From: Aureimonas altamirensis
GTDB lineage: Bacteria > Pseudomonadota > Alphaproteobacteria > Rhizobiales > Rhizobiaceae
NCBI RefSeq assembly: GCF_001463885.1
Contig: NZ_BBWQ01000011.1
Span: 411,568 to 475,567 of the forward strand
Direction of reading: 5' to 3'
Length of the DNA stretch: 64,000 nt
A model generated the notes under the pieces. The model was given only the letters and a program-made list of their open reading frames with translations, searched no databases and was not told the DNA's origin. This document shows positions 35,707-48,722 of this stretch, piece after piece. Numbering within the stretch: the stretch's first letter is position 1; every line of letters starts with the position of its first letter. Position numbers and translations under genes: made by a program.

Positions 35707-36973
35707 CGACAGCGCCGGTATCGAAAGCGTCATGGCGGACATCGGCACGCGGGCGCGCGCGGCAGCGCGCCTGCTGGCGCAGGCTCCGTCGGCGCTGCGC
35801 CATGAGGCGCTTCTTGCCATGGCCGCCGCCGTCCGGCGTGCCGAAGCGGATATACTGGCGGCCAATGCGCAGGACGTCGCGCAGGCGCGGGAAGCCGGGC
35901 TTTCCGCCGCGCTGATCGACCGGCTGGTGCTGGATGAAGGTCGCATCGCCGGGATCGCCTCCGGCATCGAGGCCGTGGCCGCCCTGCCCGATCCCGTCGG
36001 CGCGGTCATCGATGCCTGGACCCGGCCCAATGGGCTGAGGATCGAGCGCGTGCGCACGCCGCTCGGCGTGATCGGTGTCATCTACGAAAGCCGCCCCAAT
36101 GTGACGGCAGACGCGGGGGCGCTGTGCCTTGCTTCCGGCAACGCCGTCATCCTGCGTGGCGGCTCCGACAGCGCGCGCTCCTCAGCCGCTGTCCATCGGG
36201 CGCTGACCAGCGGGCTGCAGGCGGCCGGGCTACCCGAAGACGCCATACAGATCGTGCCGACGGCCGACCGTGCTGCCGTTGGCGAGATGCTGAAAGGGCT
36301 TGGCGGCGCAATCGACGTGATCGTGCCGCGCGGCGGCCGCAGCCTCGTGGAGCGGGTGCAGACAGAGGCGCGCGTACCGGTCTTCGCGCATCTGGAAGGC
36401 CTGTGCCATGTCTATATCGACCGGGCCGCGCAACTGGACATGGCGCGCGATATCGCCGTCAACGCCAAGATGCGGCGCACCGGCATCTGCGGCTCGGCCG
36501 AAACGCTCCTTGTCGACAGGGCGGTGGCAGAGACGCATCTGTCGCCCATCCTCGACGCTCTGGCATCCAAGGGCTGCGAGATCCGCGGCTCCGATGCCGT
36601 CCGCGCCCTGTACCCGGCCGCCAATGCCGCCACCGACGAGGATTTCCGGACAGAGTATCTGGACGCCATCATTTCGGTAGACCTGGTGGATGGCGTCGAG
36701 GGGGCGATCGACCATATTGAGACCTATTCCTCGCACCACACCGAGTGCATCGTCACCGACGATGCGGCAACCGCCGACCGCTTCATGCGGGCGATCGATT
36801 CCGCGATTCTTTTGCATAACGCCTCGACGCAATTCGCCGATGGTGGAGAGTTCGGCATGGGTGCGGAAATCGGCATCGCCACCGGCAAGATGCACGCGCG
36901 CGGTCCGGTTGGGGTCGAGCAATTGACGAGCTTCAACTACCGCGTCCATGGCACCGGGCAATTGAGGCCGTGA
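35699..36973 (+). CDS. proA: Glutamate-5-semialdehyde dehydrogenase
   Basis: A 424-residue gamma-glutamyl phosphate reductase. Characteristic segments are [45 protein letters not shown] and [13 protein letters not shown], which contains the catalytic cysteine. It reduces the ProB product to glutamate semialdehyde. The start at 35699 overlaps proB by 8 bases. Confidence 0.96.
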
Positions 36974-37605
36974 ACGCGGGCTTCTCAGCCCCCGAATGGC
37001 CCCTGCCCGCCCACGCCCTGCGCATGCCGTTCACCATGGCCGGCATGCGCGTCGGCCTGTTCGGCGGATCGTTCAACCCGCCCCATCGCGGCCATCTGCT
37101 GGTGGCGGAAACGGCGCTGCGCCGGCTTGGCCTCGACCGTCTGTGGTGGATGGTGACGCCCGGCAACCCGTTGAAAGACCATGGGGTCCTTGCGCCACTG
37201 GGCGAGCGGCTGGCGCTGTCGGAAGCGTTGGCCCGCGATCCGCGTATCGATGTCACGGCATTCGAGGCGGCCGCCGCCATCCGGTTTACCGCCGACACGG
37301 TGCGGCTGGTGGCCGCACGCCGCCGCGACGTAGAATTTGTGTGGGTGATGGGCGCCGACAGCCTGGCGACGTTCCACCGCTGGCAGGACTGGCAGTTTAT
37401 CGCGGCGGCAATGCCGATCGCGGTCGTGGACCGCCCGGGATCAACCCTGTCGCTCCTATCCTCTCCCATGGCGCAGCGTTTTCAACGCTGGCGCATGCCG
37501 GAGCGCTCGGCCCGGGCGCTGCCCGGCGCCCGGCCGCCGGCCTGGGTTTTTCTTCATGGGCCGCGCTCGGCTCTCTCATCAACAGCATTGCGCAGCAATG
37601 CTTGA
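36970..37605 (+). CDS. nadD: Nicotinate-nucleotide adenylyltransferase
   Basis: A 211-residue NadD. The nucleotidyl transferase motif [11 protein letters not shown], the PGNPLKD loop, [11 protein letters not shown] and the terminal LSSTALRSN (ISSTxIR family motif) are visible. It converts nicotinate mononucleotide to deamido-NAD. GTG at 36970 overlaps the proA stop; ATGs at 37024 or 37045 would give a shorter N-terminus and cannot be excluded. Confidence 0.94.
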   Translation: MNAGFSAPEWPLPAHALRMPFTMAGMRVGLFGGSFNPPHRGHLLVAETALRRLGLDRLWWMVTPGNPLKDHGVLAPLGERLALSEALARDPRIDVTAFEAAAAIRFTADTVRLVAARRRDVEFVWVMGADSLATFHRWQDWQFIAAAMPIAVVDRPGSTLSLLSSPMAQRFQRWRMPERSARALPGARPPAWVFLHGPRSALSSTALRSNA

Positions 37606-37627
37606 TCGGCATCGAACTGGACACGAT

Positions 37628-38092
37628 ATGCAAGTTGGAACACAATCGCCGCACCGTTTGCAGCAAGAAGGAGCCTGTCAACTGACCCCCGCGCCTGAAA
37701 CGAAGGACGTCCCGGACGTTGCTTCCGACGCGCCCTCCGGCGACCGTACGGCCGACCGGAACGCCATCGATCTGGTCATCGCAAGCCTCGACGATTCCAA
37801 GGCCGAGGAGATCGTCTCGATCGACCTCAAGGGAAAGTCGGCCCTCGCGGACCATATGGTCATCGCCTCCGGCCGCTCTCACCGCCATGTCAGCGCCGTT
37901 GCGGACCACCTGTTGAGAGACCTGAAGGACAATGGATTCGGCCCCGCCAAGGTGGAAGGCCTGACCAATGGCGACTGGGTGCTCATCGACACCGGCGACA
38001 TCATCATCCACATCTTCCGGCCGGAAGTGCGCAGCTTCTATAATATCGAGAAGATGTGGTCGGCCGTGGATCAGGATCCGAAGCTGCACTGA
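37628..38092 (+). CDS. rsfS: Ribosome silencing factor RsfS
   Basis: A RsfS/DUF143 protein. The domain covers AIDLVIASLDDSKAEEIVSIDLKGKSALADHMVIASGRSHRHVSAVADHL and ends with DTGDIIIHIFRPEVRSFYNIEKMWS. It binds L14 and blocks subunit joining in starvation. The start is uncertain. ATG at 37628 is listed, but a perfect AAGGAG at 37667-37672 is placed nine bases before an in-frame CTG at 37682, which would remove 18 non-conserved residues. Confidence 0.92.
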   Translation: MQVGTQSPHRLQQEGACQLTPAPETKDVPDVASDAPSGDRTADRNAIDLVIASLDDSKAEEIVSIDLKGKSALADHMVIASGRSHRHVSAVADHLLRDLKDNGFGPAKVEGLTNGDWVLIDTGDIIIHIFRPEVRSFYNIEKMWSAVDQDPKLH

Positions 38093-38104
38093 GCGGGCCG
38101 CCGC

Positions 38105-38587
38105 GTGCGCATGACGCTGATTGCCGTCGGCCGCATGAAGGCCGGGCCGGAACAGGAGCTTGCGGCCCGTTATCTGACGCGTCTGCGCAAGAGCGGCGCG
38201 CCGCTCGGGCTGGATTTCGCCGGCGTGGTCGAGCTTACCGAATCGCGGGCCGCCGATGCCGATGCGCGCAAGGCCGACGAGGCGGCGCGCATCCTTGCCG
38301 CCCTGCCGGACAAAGCCGCATTGATGGTCTTGGACGAAACGGGAAAGACGCCGAATTCGGATGAATTCGCCCTGCGCCTTGCGGCGCTCAGGGACGAGCC
38401 CGTGCGCGATCTCGGCATCGTCATCGGGGGGCCGGACGGGCTGTCTCCGTCGCTTCGCTCGCAGGCATCGTCCATCATCGCCCTAGGCCGGATGACGTGG
38501 CCGCATCAGCTTGCGCGCATCCTCGTCGCCGAGCAGTTGTATCGCGCCACCACCATCCTGGCCGGCCACCCCTATCACCGGCGATAA
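38105..38587 (+). CDS. rlmH: 23S rRNA (pseudouridine1915-N3)-methyltransferase
   Basis: A 160-residue SPOUT-class methyltransferase. It shows AVGRMKAGPEQELAARYLTR at the N-terminus and the SAM knot segments MVLDETGKTPNSDEFALRL, IVIGGPDGLSPSLR and WPHQLARILVAEQLYRATTILAGHPYHR. The GTG at 38105 is used; an ATG two codons later is possible. It modifies helix 69 of 23S rRNA and follows rsfS, as usual. Confidence 0.95.
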   Translation: MRMTLIAVGRMKAGPEQELAARYLTRLRKSGAPLGLDFAGVVELTESRAADADARKADEAARILAALPDKAALMVLDETGKTPNSDEFALRLAALRDEPVRDLGIVIGGPDGLSPSLRSQASSIIALGRMTWPHQLARILVAEQLYRATTILAGHPYHRR

Positions 38588-38680
38588 GGCCCGCTGCGGC
38601 GGTGCGGCGGATGGATTCTTTAACCGGCCCGGCCTAACATCGCATTGTGCAACGCGAGACGGGGAAAGGGCCGGCACATT

Positions 38681-40027
38681 TTGGCAGTAACACAGCCCTT
38701 CCGCAGACCGGTATCGCGTGCCGTTCGGCGCGCCGCACTCTGGATTGCGCTCGGCGTCCTTGTGCCGCTGTCGGCAATCCCGTCTGCGGCCAGCGCCGAA
38801 GAGCGCGTTGCCGCCATCGGGCCGCAGCAAGGGGGATCGGGGCAGATCCGCCAGGAACTGGCGGCGATCTCGGGCCAGATCCAGGTTACGCAGCAAACCC
38901 TTGCCCGCCTTCGCTCGGAAGCGGCGGAGATTGCCCTCGATCGCGAAGCCCTGTCGCGCCGTCTGGTGGAAAGCGCCAGGGCGGCTGAGTCCCTTTCGGC
39001 CGAGCTGGCCGCGCTCGAAACGCGCCTGGAGCGGATGGGCGCGCGGTCGCTGGCACTGGATCGGTCGCTGGCCGAGCGCCGGCGCGTTCTGACCGGTCTG
39101 CTTGCTGCCATGCAGCGGCTGGGGCGTTCGCCGCCCCCGGCGCTTCTGGTGCAGCCGGACGATGCCATCGGCGCCTTGCGCAGCGCCATGATGCTAGGCC
39201 GCGTCGTACCGGCCGTGCAGCAGGAAACGGCGGCCCTCGGCCGCGAGATCGACGAGCTTTCATCGCTGACGATGGCCATGGAGGCTGCCAAGGCAAGCTA
39301 TGCCGACCGGCTGGCCGACCGGCGTATCGAGGACGCCCGGCTGGAAAGCCTCATCGCCGAGCGGCGGCAGGCCGAAACCCGCTCGCAGGCGGAATCGCAA
39401 GCCCTGGCCGCACGGGCGGAACGGCTTTCAGCCCGCGCCGCAACGCTGGAACAACTGATCGCCGCACTGGACAAAGCCGATGCGCCACAGGCTCGCGAAG
39501 CGTCCCGGCCACCGGAAACAGGCTACGACATCGCGTCCTTGCGTGAAAACATGCCGCGATTGCGCAGCAACGCCGTATTTTCGACATTGAAGGGCGTACT
39601 GAATCGTCCGGTGTCGGGTGAAACGATCCTTGGCTTCGGGCAGGTGGACGCTGGCGGAAGATCATCTTCCGGAATGCGCTTCGCAAGTGCCTTCGGAGAC
39701 AGGGTCACCGCACCGGCGGATGCGGAAGTGCTCTATGCGGGACCATTTCGGTCCTATGGACAACTCTTGATCCTGAATGCCGGCGATGGCTATCATATCG
39801 TCCTGGCAGGCATGGCGGAAATCGACGTGGGCGTCGGGCAATTCGTTCTCGCCGGAGAACCGGTCGCACGCATGGGGGCGCGGCGACTGGCTGAGCGAGG
39901 CGACGGGCAGTATCCGCCGGAGAGCGGACCGGAGCTCTATGTCGAGTTTCGCAAGGACGGGCAACCGGTCGATCCTGCGCCGTGGTGGGCGGAACGACCA
40001 TCTGGAAGGACGAGGAATGATACGTAA
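38681..40027 (+). CDS. EnvC-like murein hydrolase activator (degenerate LytM/M23 domain)
   Basis: About 448 residues. A signal segment (residues about 10-38) is followed by a long coiled coil (about 50-275) and a C-terminal LytM-fold domain. In that domain the zinc-site residues of active M23 peptidases are missing: the HxGxD site reads SSGMRFAS, the HxH site reads VLAGM, and LHFE is LYVE. This is the pattern of EnvC, which activates amidases at division. TTG at 38681 is the best start, with GGGAAAGGG upstream, but the N-terminus is uncertain. It overlaps ctpA by 11 bases. Confidence 0.87.
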   Translation: MAVTQPFRRPVSRAVRRAALWIALGVLVPLSAIPSAASAEERVAAIGPQQGGSGQIRQELAAISGQIQVTQQTLARLRSEAAEIALDREALSRRLVESARAAESLSAELAALETRLERMGARSLALDRSLAERRRVLTGLLAAMQRLGRSPPPALLVQPDDAIGALRSAMMLGRVVPAVQQETAALGREIDELSSLTMAMEAAKASYADRLADRRIEDARLESLIAERRQAETRSQAESQALAARAERLSARAATLEQLIAALDKADAPQAREASRPPETGYDIASLRENMPRLRSNAVFSTLKGVLNRPVSGETILGFGQVDAGGRSSSGMRFASAFGDRVTAPADAEVLYAGPFRSYGQLLILNAGDGYHIVLAGMAEIDVGVGQFVLAGEPVARMGARRLAERGDGQYPPESGPELYVEFRKDGQPVDPAPWWAERPSGRTRNDT

Positions 40028-41363
40028 GCTCTCCATTCTCTTCGCGGGAGCGCTGATGGGCGCGACGGCGATGACCGCCTTCGTCGGTCCCCATTCCGGC
40101 GTCGCCAATGCAGCAGGATCGGATACTTACCGCCAGCTTGCCATTTTCGGCGACGTCTTCGAGCGCGTCCGCGCGCAGTACGTCGAACAGCCCGATGACC
40201 AGAAGTTGATCGAGACTGCGATCAACGGCATGCTCACCTCGCTCGACCCCCATTCCAGCTACATGAACCCCGAACAGACGTCCGACATGCGCACCGAAAC
40301 GCGCGGACAGTTCGGCGGCCTCGGCATCGAGGTCACCATGGAGAATGAACTGGTCAAGGTGATTTCGCCGTTCGAGGGCACACCGGCCGACAAGGCCGGC
40401 GTTCTTGCCAACGACATGATCGCCGAGATCGACGGAGAGCAGGTGCGCGGCCTGACCCTTTCGGAAGCGGTTGACCGCATGAAGGGCGACATCGGCACCG
40501 CCGTCGACCTGACCATCATCCGCGAAGGCGCCGCCCAGCCGATCCGCCTGTCGATCACGCGCGACGAGATCAAGGTTCCCTCGGTCCGCCATACGGTCGA
40601 GAACGATGTCGGCTACATCAAGCTTCTGCGCTTCAACGAGCAGACCACCGTTGGCCTCGAGGAAGCGATCGCCGATATCAAGGAGAAGATCCCGGAGGGC
40701 GATCTCAAGGGCTACGTCCTCGATCTGCGCCGCAACCCCGGCGGTCTCCTGGACGAGGCGGTCAGCGTCTCCGACGCTTTCCTGGAAAAGGGGGAGATCG
40801 TCTCCACGCGCGGCCGTAATGCCGAAGAGACACGGCGCTACAATGCGCGTTCCGGCGACGATATCGACGGGCGTCCGCTGGTTGTCCTCGTCAATGGCGG
40901 CTCGGCCTCCGCATCGGAGATCGTGGCCGGCGCCCTGCAGGATCAGGGACGCGCCACGGTCGTCGGCTCGCGTTCGTTCGGCAAGGGCTCGGTGCAGACC
41001 ATCATTCCGCTCGGGTCCAACGGTTCGCTCCGCCTCACGACGGCGCTCTACTACACGCCTTCCGGCTCTTCCATCCAGGGGCGCGGCATCCGCCCGGACA
41101 TCGTGGTCGACCAGCCGCTGCCCGAGGAAATCCGCGAGCAGATGGGCCTGACCGCCGAAGAAGACCTGCGTCGGGGCGAATCCTCGTTGCGCGGCCACAT
41201 CCAGGGTGCGGAAGAGAACGACGAGGGCTCCGGCTCGCTCGACTACGTCCCGCCGGAAGCCAAGGACGATCTTCAGCTCCAGTACGCTCTGGAACTTCTG
41301 CGCGGCACGAAGACCCATGCGGCCTTCCCGCCCAAGCAGGAAGCTGCCTCGGCAGCCAACTGA
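40017..41363 (+). CDS. ctpA: C-terminal processing protease CtpA, S41 family
   Basis: A 448-residue exported serine protease. It has a signal peptide (about residues 1-28), an S41 N-terminal helix region, a PDZ domain (FGGLGIEVTMENELVKVISPFEGTPADKAGV) and the catalytic core, with the nucleophile serine in NGGSASASEIVAGALQD and the lysine in RSFGKGSVQT. It processes or degrades periplasmic proteins. In rhizobia and relatives, ctpA follows the EnvC-like gene. GAGGA precedes the ATG. Confidence 0.96.
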   Translation: MIRKLSILFAGALMGATAMTAFVGPHSGVANAAGSDTYRQLAIFGDVFERVRAQYVEQPDDQKLIETAINGMLTSLDPHSSYMNPEQTSDMRTETRGQFGGLGIEVTMENELVKVISPFEGTPADKAGVLANDMIAEIDGEQVRGLTLSEAVDRMKGDIGTAVDLTIIREGAAQPIRLSITRDEIKVPSVRHTVENDVGYIKLLRFNEQTTVGLEEAIADIKEKIPEGDLKGYVLDLRRNPGGLLDEAVSVSDAFLEKGEIVSTRGRNAEETRRYNARSGDDIDGRPLVVLVNGGSASASEIVAGALQDQGRATVVGSRSFGKGSVQTIIPLGSNGSLRLTTALYYTPSGSSIQGRGIRPDIVVDQPLPEEIREQMGLTAEEDLRRGESSLRGHIQGAEENDEGSGSLDYVPPEAKDDLQLQYALELLRGTKTHAAFPPKQEAASAAN

Positions 41364-41385
41364 ACGCCTTCTGTATGTCGTATCC

Positions 41386-41417
41386 GGCCCCGGGGTTCGC
41401 CCCGGGGCCTTTTCTTT
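41386..41417 (+). terminator. Rho-independent terminator of ctpA
   Basis: A perfect 10-bp stem (GGCCCCGGGG/CCCCGGGGCC) closed by a TTCG tetraloop is followed by TTTTCTTT. It lies 22 bases after the ctpA stop and just before rppH. Confidence 0.88.
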
Positions 41418-41438
41418 GACCGAGCATTGGGGACACAG

Positions 41439-41954
41439 ATGCCGATTGTCGAGCCGGAAACGCTGCCGTACCGCCCATGCGTCGGCATCATGGTACTGAA
41501 CGCCGAGGGCAAGGTCTGGGTTGGTCGGCGCATCGCGCTGCCGCAGGGCGAGCTGGACGGCGAAGAACGCCTCTGGCAGATGCCGCAGGGCGGCATAGAC
41601 CCCGGCGAGGAGCCCTTCCCCGCAGCACTGCGCGAACTCTACGAGGAAACGGGCATGCGCACCGTTTCCCTGCTTGCCGAGGCCGACCGCTGGATCGACT
41701 ACGACCTGCCCCCGCATCTGGTTGGAATTGCCCTGAAAGGGCGCTTCCGGGGGCAGACGCAGAGATGGTTCGCGTTCCGCTTCGATGGTGACGAAGGCGA
41801 GATCCAGATCGCCCCTCCCCCCGGTGGCCACGAGGCCGAGTTTTCCGAATGGGGCTGGAAGACGATGGATGAGGTGCTGGAGCTGATCGTACCCTTCAAG
41901 CGCCCCGTCTATGAGGCGGTGGTACAGCAGTTTCGCGGACTATCAGCGGTCTGA
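41439..41954 (+). CDS. rppH: RNA pyrophosphohydrolase RppH
   Basis: A 171-residue Nudix hydrolase. The Nudix box is [23 protein letters not shown], preceded by [21 protein letters not shown] and WQMPQGG, both typical of RppH/YgdP. It removes pyrophosphate from the 5' end of mRNA to start decay. ATG at 41439 follows GGGGA. The end overlaps the convergent ArsR gene by 12 bases. Confidence 0.95.
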   Translation: MPIVEPETLPYRPCVGIMVLNAEGKVWVGRRIALPQGELDGEERLWQMPQGGIDPGEEPFPAALRELYEETGMRTVSLLAEADRWIDYDLPPHLVGIALKGRFRGQTQRWFAFRFDGDEGEIQIAPPPGGHEAEFSEWGWKTMDEVLELIVPFKRPVYEAVVQQFRGLSAV

Positions 41955-42284
41955 CACCGCCCCCGGCGCTAGCGCGTCGTCCAGCGCCGCAAGGCGGTCC
42001 GCGGCCGCCGCCGCATAGGGGCCGATCCACCGGTCGTGAATGCGTTTGATCGGCAGGGCGTTGAGATGGTTCCAGCGCTCCCGCCCCTTTCGCACGGCAA
42101 CCACGAGGCCTGCGTCTTCGAGCACTTTGAGATGCTGCATCACCGTGCAGCGATCCAACGCCTGGAAGGCCGCGCACAGGCCCCCCGTGGTTTGTGGGCC
42201 TGCCTTCAACGCGTCCAGCATCCGCCTCCGGACACCCGACGAGAGGGCCTTGAATATCGGATCGTCTTCCGTATCGCTTGACAT
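41943..42284 (-). CDS. ArsR family winged-helix regulator
   Basis: A 113-residue ArsR/HTH_20-type regulator: [31 protein letters not shown], then [27 protein letters not shown], the recognition helix and wing. There is no cysteine metal motif like ELCVCDL, so it is probably not a metal sensor. It is divergent from an SRPBCC gene, a very common pairing in which the regulator represses both. An inverted repeat covers its start codon. Confidence 0.9.
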   Translation of the reverse strand: MSSDTEDDPIFKALSSGVRRRMLDALKAGPQTTGGLCAAFQALDRCTVMQHLKVLEDAGLVVAVRKGRERWNHLNALPIKRIHDRWIGPYAAAAADRLAALDDALAPGAVSDR

Positions 42285-42302
42285 GTTATGTTTTTATAAC
42301 AT
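42283..42302. promoter_or_regulatory. Inverted repeat ATGTTAT-N6-ATAACAT, probable ArsR operator
   Basis: Perfect 7-base arms flank the spacer GTTTTT. The left arm overlaps the start codon of the arsR gene, and the site is 33 bases upstream of the SRPBCC start. The A/T-rich dyad is the usual form of ArsR-family operators, so both divergent genes are likely repressed from it. Confidence 0.65.
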
Positions 42303-42334
42303 TATCGGAGCAATCGCAAGCGGAGGTACAGAAG

Positions 42335-42784
42335 ATGAATCTCTCTTTCCAGGTATCCGGCCGGATAGACCGCCCGGTTGAAGCGGTGTTCGAAGCGGTC
42401 GTCGATCCGACCCAGCTTTCGTCCTACTTCACGACCGGCGGCGCGGAAGGACGGCTCGAGACCGGCACGACGGTGCTGTGGAACTTCGCCGATTTCCCCG
42501 GAGCCTTCCCGGTAACGGTCGTCGAGGTGACGCATCCGAGCCGGATCGTTCTGCGGTGGGATGCGGCGCCGGAGGCCGGCTCATACCAGACCGAAGTGAT
42601 CATGAGCTTCGAAGCGACAGAGGACGGGCGCACGCTGGTAACGATTGCGGAAAGCGGCTGGAGCGACGATGCGGCCGGGCTGAAGGCATCCTACGACAAT
42701 TGCGCCGGATGGATGCAGATGCTGTGCGCGCTCAAGGTATGGGCCGAACACGGGATCAACATCCGCGAGGGCATGTTTCGTTGA
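42335..42784 (+). CDS. SRPBCC / AHSA1 domain protein
   Basis: A 149-residue protein with the START-like AHSA1 fold, including RIDRPVEAVFEAVVDPTQLSSYFTT, HPSRIVLRWDA and NCAGWMQMLCALKVWAEHG. Such proteins bind hydrophobic ligands, and their function is rarely known. ATG at 42335 follows CGGAGG; earlier in-frame starts overlap the operator. It is divergent from the ArsR regulator and convergent with the atp operon. Confidence 0.87.
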   Translation: MNLSFQVSGRIDRPVEAVFEAVVDPTQLSSYFTTGGAEGRLETGTTVLWNFADFPGAFPVTVVEVTHPSRIVLRWDAAPEAGSYQTEVIMSFEATEDGRTLVTIAESGWSDDAAGLKASYDNCAGWMQMLCALKVWAEHGINIREGMFR

Positions 42785-42793
42785 GACGAAAGA

Positions 42794-42825
42794 AAAGGCC
42801 CCTCGGATAGTGCCGAGGGGCCTTT
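42794..42825 (-). terminator. Terminator of the atp operon, possibly bidirectional
   Basis: A perfect 13-bp stem (AAAGGCCCCTCGG/CCGAGGGGCCTTT, loop ATAGTG) lies between convergent genes. On the minus strand it is followed by TTCTTTCG, making a good terminator for atpC; on the plus strand the arm itself ends in CCTTT. Confidence 0.8.
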
Positions 42826-42849
42826 GAAACCTGTCTGAAACGGTATGGC

Positions 42850-43254
42850 TCAGGCAGCCAGCGCGGCCCGGGCGTTCTGCAGGTCGGCCAGCCGATGCTC
42901 GGCGCGCGACCGGATGTCGGCATCCTTGGCGTCGGCCACGTCTTCCTCGGCGTTGCGGATCTGGCGGTCCAGTTCGTCGGCCGAGAGATCCTCGACGGGA
43001 ACGGCATGCTCGGCCAGAAGGGTGAAGCCGTCCGGGTTGATGTCGGCAAAGCCGCCCTGGATGAAGATCCGGCGTTCGCCGCCGCCGCCCAACGTGGCAT
43101 GGACCACGCCCGGCTTCAGCGTCGTCATCAGAGGCGCGTGATGCGCCATGACGGTGAAATAGCCTTCGGTCCCCGGCGCGATGACGGCCGTCACCTGCTC
43201 TGAAAGAAGCAGCCGCTCGGGAGAAACGAGTTCGAACTTGAAGCTGTCAGCCAC
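42850..43254 (-). CDS. atpC: F1 ATP synthase epsilon subunit
   Basis: A 134-residue epsilon subunit. The beta-sandwich begins FKFELVSPERLLLSEQVTAVIAPGTEGYFTVMAHHAPLMTTLKPG and the helical hairpin ends the protein. GTG at 43254 is used because the conserved domain begins there (VADSFKFEL); the track upstream is not conserved. It is the last gene of the F1 operon. Confidence 0.95.
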   Translation of the reverse strand: MADSFKFELVSPERLLLSEQVTAVIAPGTEGYFTVMAHHAPLMTTLKPGVVHATLGGGGERRIFIQGGFADINPDGFTLLAEHAVPVEDLSADELDRQIRNAEEDVADAKDADIRSRAEHRLADLQNARAALAA

Positions 43255-43394
43255 GGATCGCCTGCCTTGAAACCGCGCCGTCCCAGGTGGACAGCGCACT
43301 CTTGGTATTTCGACGGAACCTGTGTCCTACGGACCGGCTCCGCAACGATGGGGGAAAGGCCCGCCGGCTTGCGGCGCGCCTTTCCCGGTCTGGA

Positions 43395-44861
<1,467 letters not shown>

Positions 44862-44965
44862 TTAAACCAGCTTGGAACCGCACGTCCGGCCAGAAGCCTC
44901 CCGCGCGCCTCGATGTTGAATTGGGCGGCCCCGCCCGATGGCGGTCGAGGCCGGAAACTACTGCC

Positions 44966-45853
44966 TTACAGCGCTTCCGCACCGGCGATGATCTCGATCA
45001 GTTCGGTCGTGATCTGCGCCTGGCGCTGGCGGTTGTAGGAGATCGACAGCTTCTTGATCATGTCGCCGGCGTTGCGCGTGGCGTTGTCCATGGCGCTCAT
45101 GCGGGCGCCCTGTTCCGAAGCGGCATTCTCGAGCAGCGCGCGGAAGATCTGCACCTTCACGTTGCGCGGAAGGATATCCTCGAGGATCGCCTCCGGCTCC
45201 GGCTCGTAGTCGTAGAGGGCGCCACCGGCGCTGGCATCCACGGACGCACCTTCCGCAGGCGGCACCATCGCCGGAATCAGCTGCTGCGCCGTCGGCTTCT
45301 GCGTGATGACATTGACGAACTCCGAATAGAAGATCGTCGCTACGTCGTACTCGCCCTTTTCGAAGCGCGCCATCACCGTCTCGGCAACCTCTTCGGCCTG
45401 GGCGAAACCCAATGCCTTCGGATTGGACAACTCGACACGCTCGACGATGCGGGCCGAAAGGTCACGACGGATCATGTCGTAGCCCTTCTTGCCGACGGTC
45501 ACGATCTTGACCGTCTTGCCCTCGGCATCCAGCTTCCGGATATGCTCCCGGAAGCGGCGCACGATCTGCGCATTGAAACCGCCGCACAGGCCACGGTCGG
45601 ACGTGAACAGCACCAGCAGATGCGTGTCGTCCTTGCCGGTGCCGGCCATCAGGGCCGGCGCCTCGCCGTCGTCCATGGCGTTGGCGATATTGGCCAGAAC
45701 AGAGGCCATCCGCTCCGAATAGGGGCGGGCAGCCTCGGCCGCAACCTGGGCACGGCGAAGCTTGGCCGCCGCGACCATCTGCATGGCCTTGGTGATCTTC
45801 TGCGTCGCCTTGACCGAGGCAATGCGGTTTCGCAGATCCTTGAGCGAAGCCAT
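44966..45853 (-). CDS. atpG: F1 ATP synthase gamma subunit
   Basis: A 295-residue gamma subunit. The N-terminal helix [36 protein letters not shown], the middle segment [15 protein letters not shown] and the C-terminal [43 protein letters not shown] are diagnostic. It forms the rotating shaft of F1. Confidence 0.98.
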   Translation of the reverse strand: MASLKDLRNRIASVKATQKITKAMQMVAAAKLRRAQVAAEAARPYSERMASVLANIANAMDDGEAPALMAGTGKDDTHLLVLFTSDRGLCGGFNAQIVRRFREHIRKLDAEGKTVKIVTVGKKGYDMIRRDLSARIVERVELSNPKALGFAQAEEVAETVMARFEKGEYDVATIFYSEFVNVITQKPTAQQLIPAMVPPAEGASVDASAGGALYDYEPEPEAILEDILPRNVKVQIFRALLENAASEQGARMSAMDNATRNAGDMIKKLSISYNRQRQAQITTELIEIIAGAEAL

Positions 45854-45891
45854 CTGTCTCTAGCGTCTCCGGGTTCAGCCTAGCCGTACGA

Positions 45892-47981
<2,090 letters not shown>

Positions 47982-48114
47982 GGACGACCGCTTTTCTTCC
48001 TGAAGTTTGACCCTCCCGTTCCCCTGCGATGCAGGCGGCGGGGAAAACCAGAACCGATCCTTGAAATTGCAGCGAAACCACCTGATGCCGTTTCGCCATG
48101 CCGATCGGGGGTTC

Positions 48115-48142
48115 GTCTAGCATAGCGATCCGGCCTCGACAA
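48115..48142 (-). promoter_or_regulatory. Possible promoter of the atpHAGDC operon
   Basis: On the minus strand TTGTCG (48142-48137) and CTAGAC (48120-48115) are 16 bases apart, about 135 bases upstream of atpH. The -10 match is weak, so this is a candidate only. Confidence 0.35.
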
Positions 48143-48203
48143 CATGGCTTCGTCGAGTCTTGCGGGCTTCAAACACGGCTTTTTCGCATGAAATGCGGGA
48201 GGC

Positions 48204-48599
48204 TCACGCCGGGGCGAGGCCGAAGACGGGGCCGATGAACAGAAACGCCAGAATCAACTGGATTGCCAGGGCCACCCAGTTGGCCAGGATCAGGCCGGAA
48301 TCAGACAGCATGGACACGAACCGGCCGAAGGCCGCGAACAGCCAGGCGAGCCCCAGGACGAGCTGCGCGATGGGCTGATCGTAGAAGAGGATCCCGGCAA
48401 AGCCCGCCCCCAGCCAGAAACCGCCGAGCGACCCGCGGATCTGCGCCAGCGCAGCGGGACGGGCCTGCCCGGCCGGCACGCCGGAGGCCCGCAGCGCAAG
48501 GCGCGGCGCGAACAGGTGGACCAGCCCGCCCAGAATGGTGGCGACGGCGGCAAGGAAGGGCAGCCAGTCGGCATTGGTGGTGGGCAGGGTGAATTCCAT
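48204..48599 (-). CDS. Small four-helix membrane protein, DUF4345-like
   Basis: A 131-residue protein with about four hydrophobic helices. The segment RGSLGGFWLGAGFAGILFYDQPIAQLVLGLAWLFAAFGRFVSMLSDSG resembles the DUF4345 family, whose function is unknown. It lies between priA and the atp operon on the same strand, a position where small membrane proteins are common in rhizobial genomes. Confidence 0.7.
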   Translation of the reverse strand: MEFTLPTTNADWLPFLAAVATILGGLVHLFAPRLALRASGVPAGQARPAALAQIRGSLGGFWLGAGFAGILFYDQPIAQLVLGLAWLFAAFGRFVSMLSDSGLILANWVALAIQLILAFLFIGPVFGLAPA

Positions 48600-48722
48600 C
48601 GGGCAGCCAGTCCTGAAGTTGCGCGCGCGCCGCCCGCGACATGCGGCGGCAGGCGAATCATGATGACACCATAGGTGGCACGCATGGCTTGTCCGAACGT
48701 GGCTTCACCATTGCGTGATAGT

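Noticed and set aside
39705..41831. 708-codon open frame antisense to ctpA and rppH
   Set aside because: It follows the third-base G/C bias of ctpA; no domain or ribosome site supports it.
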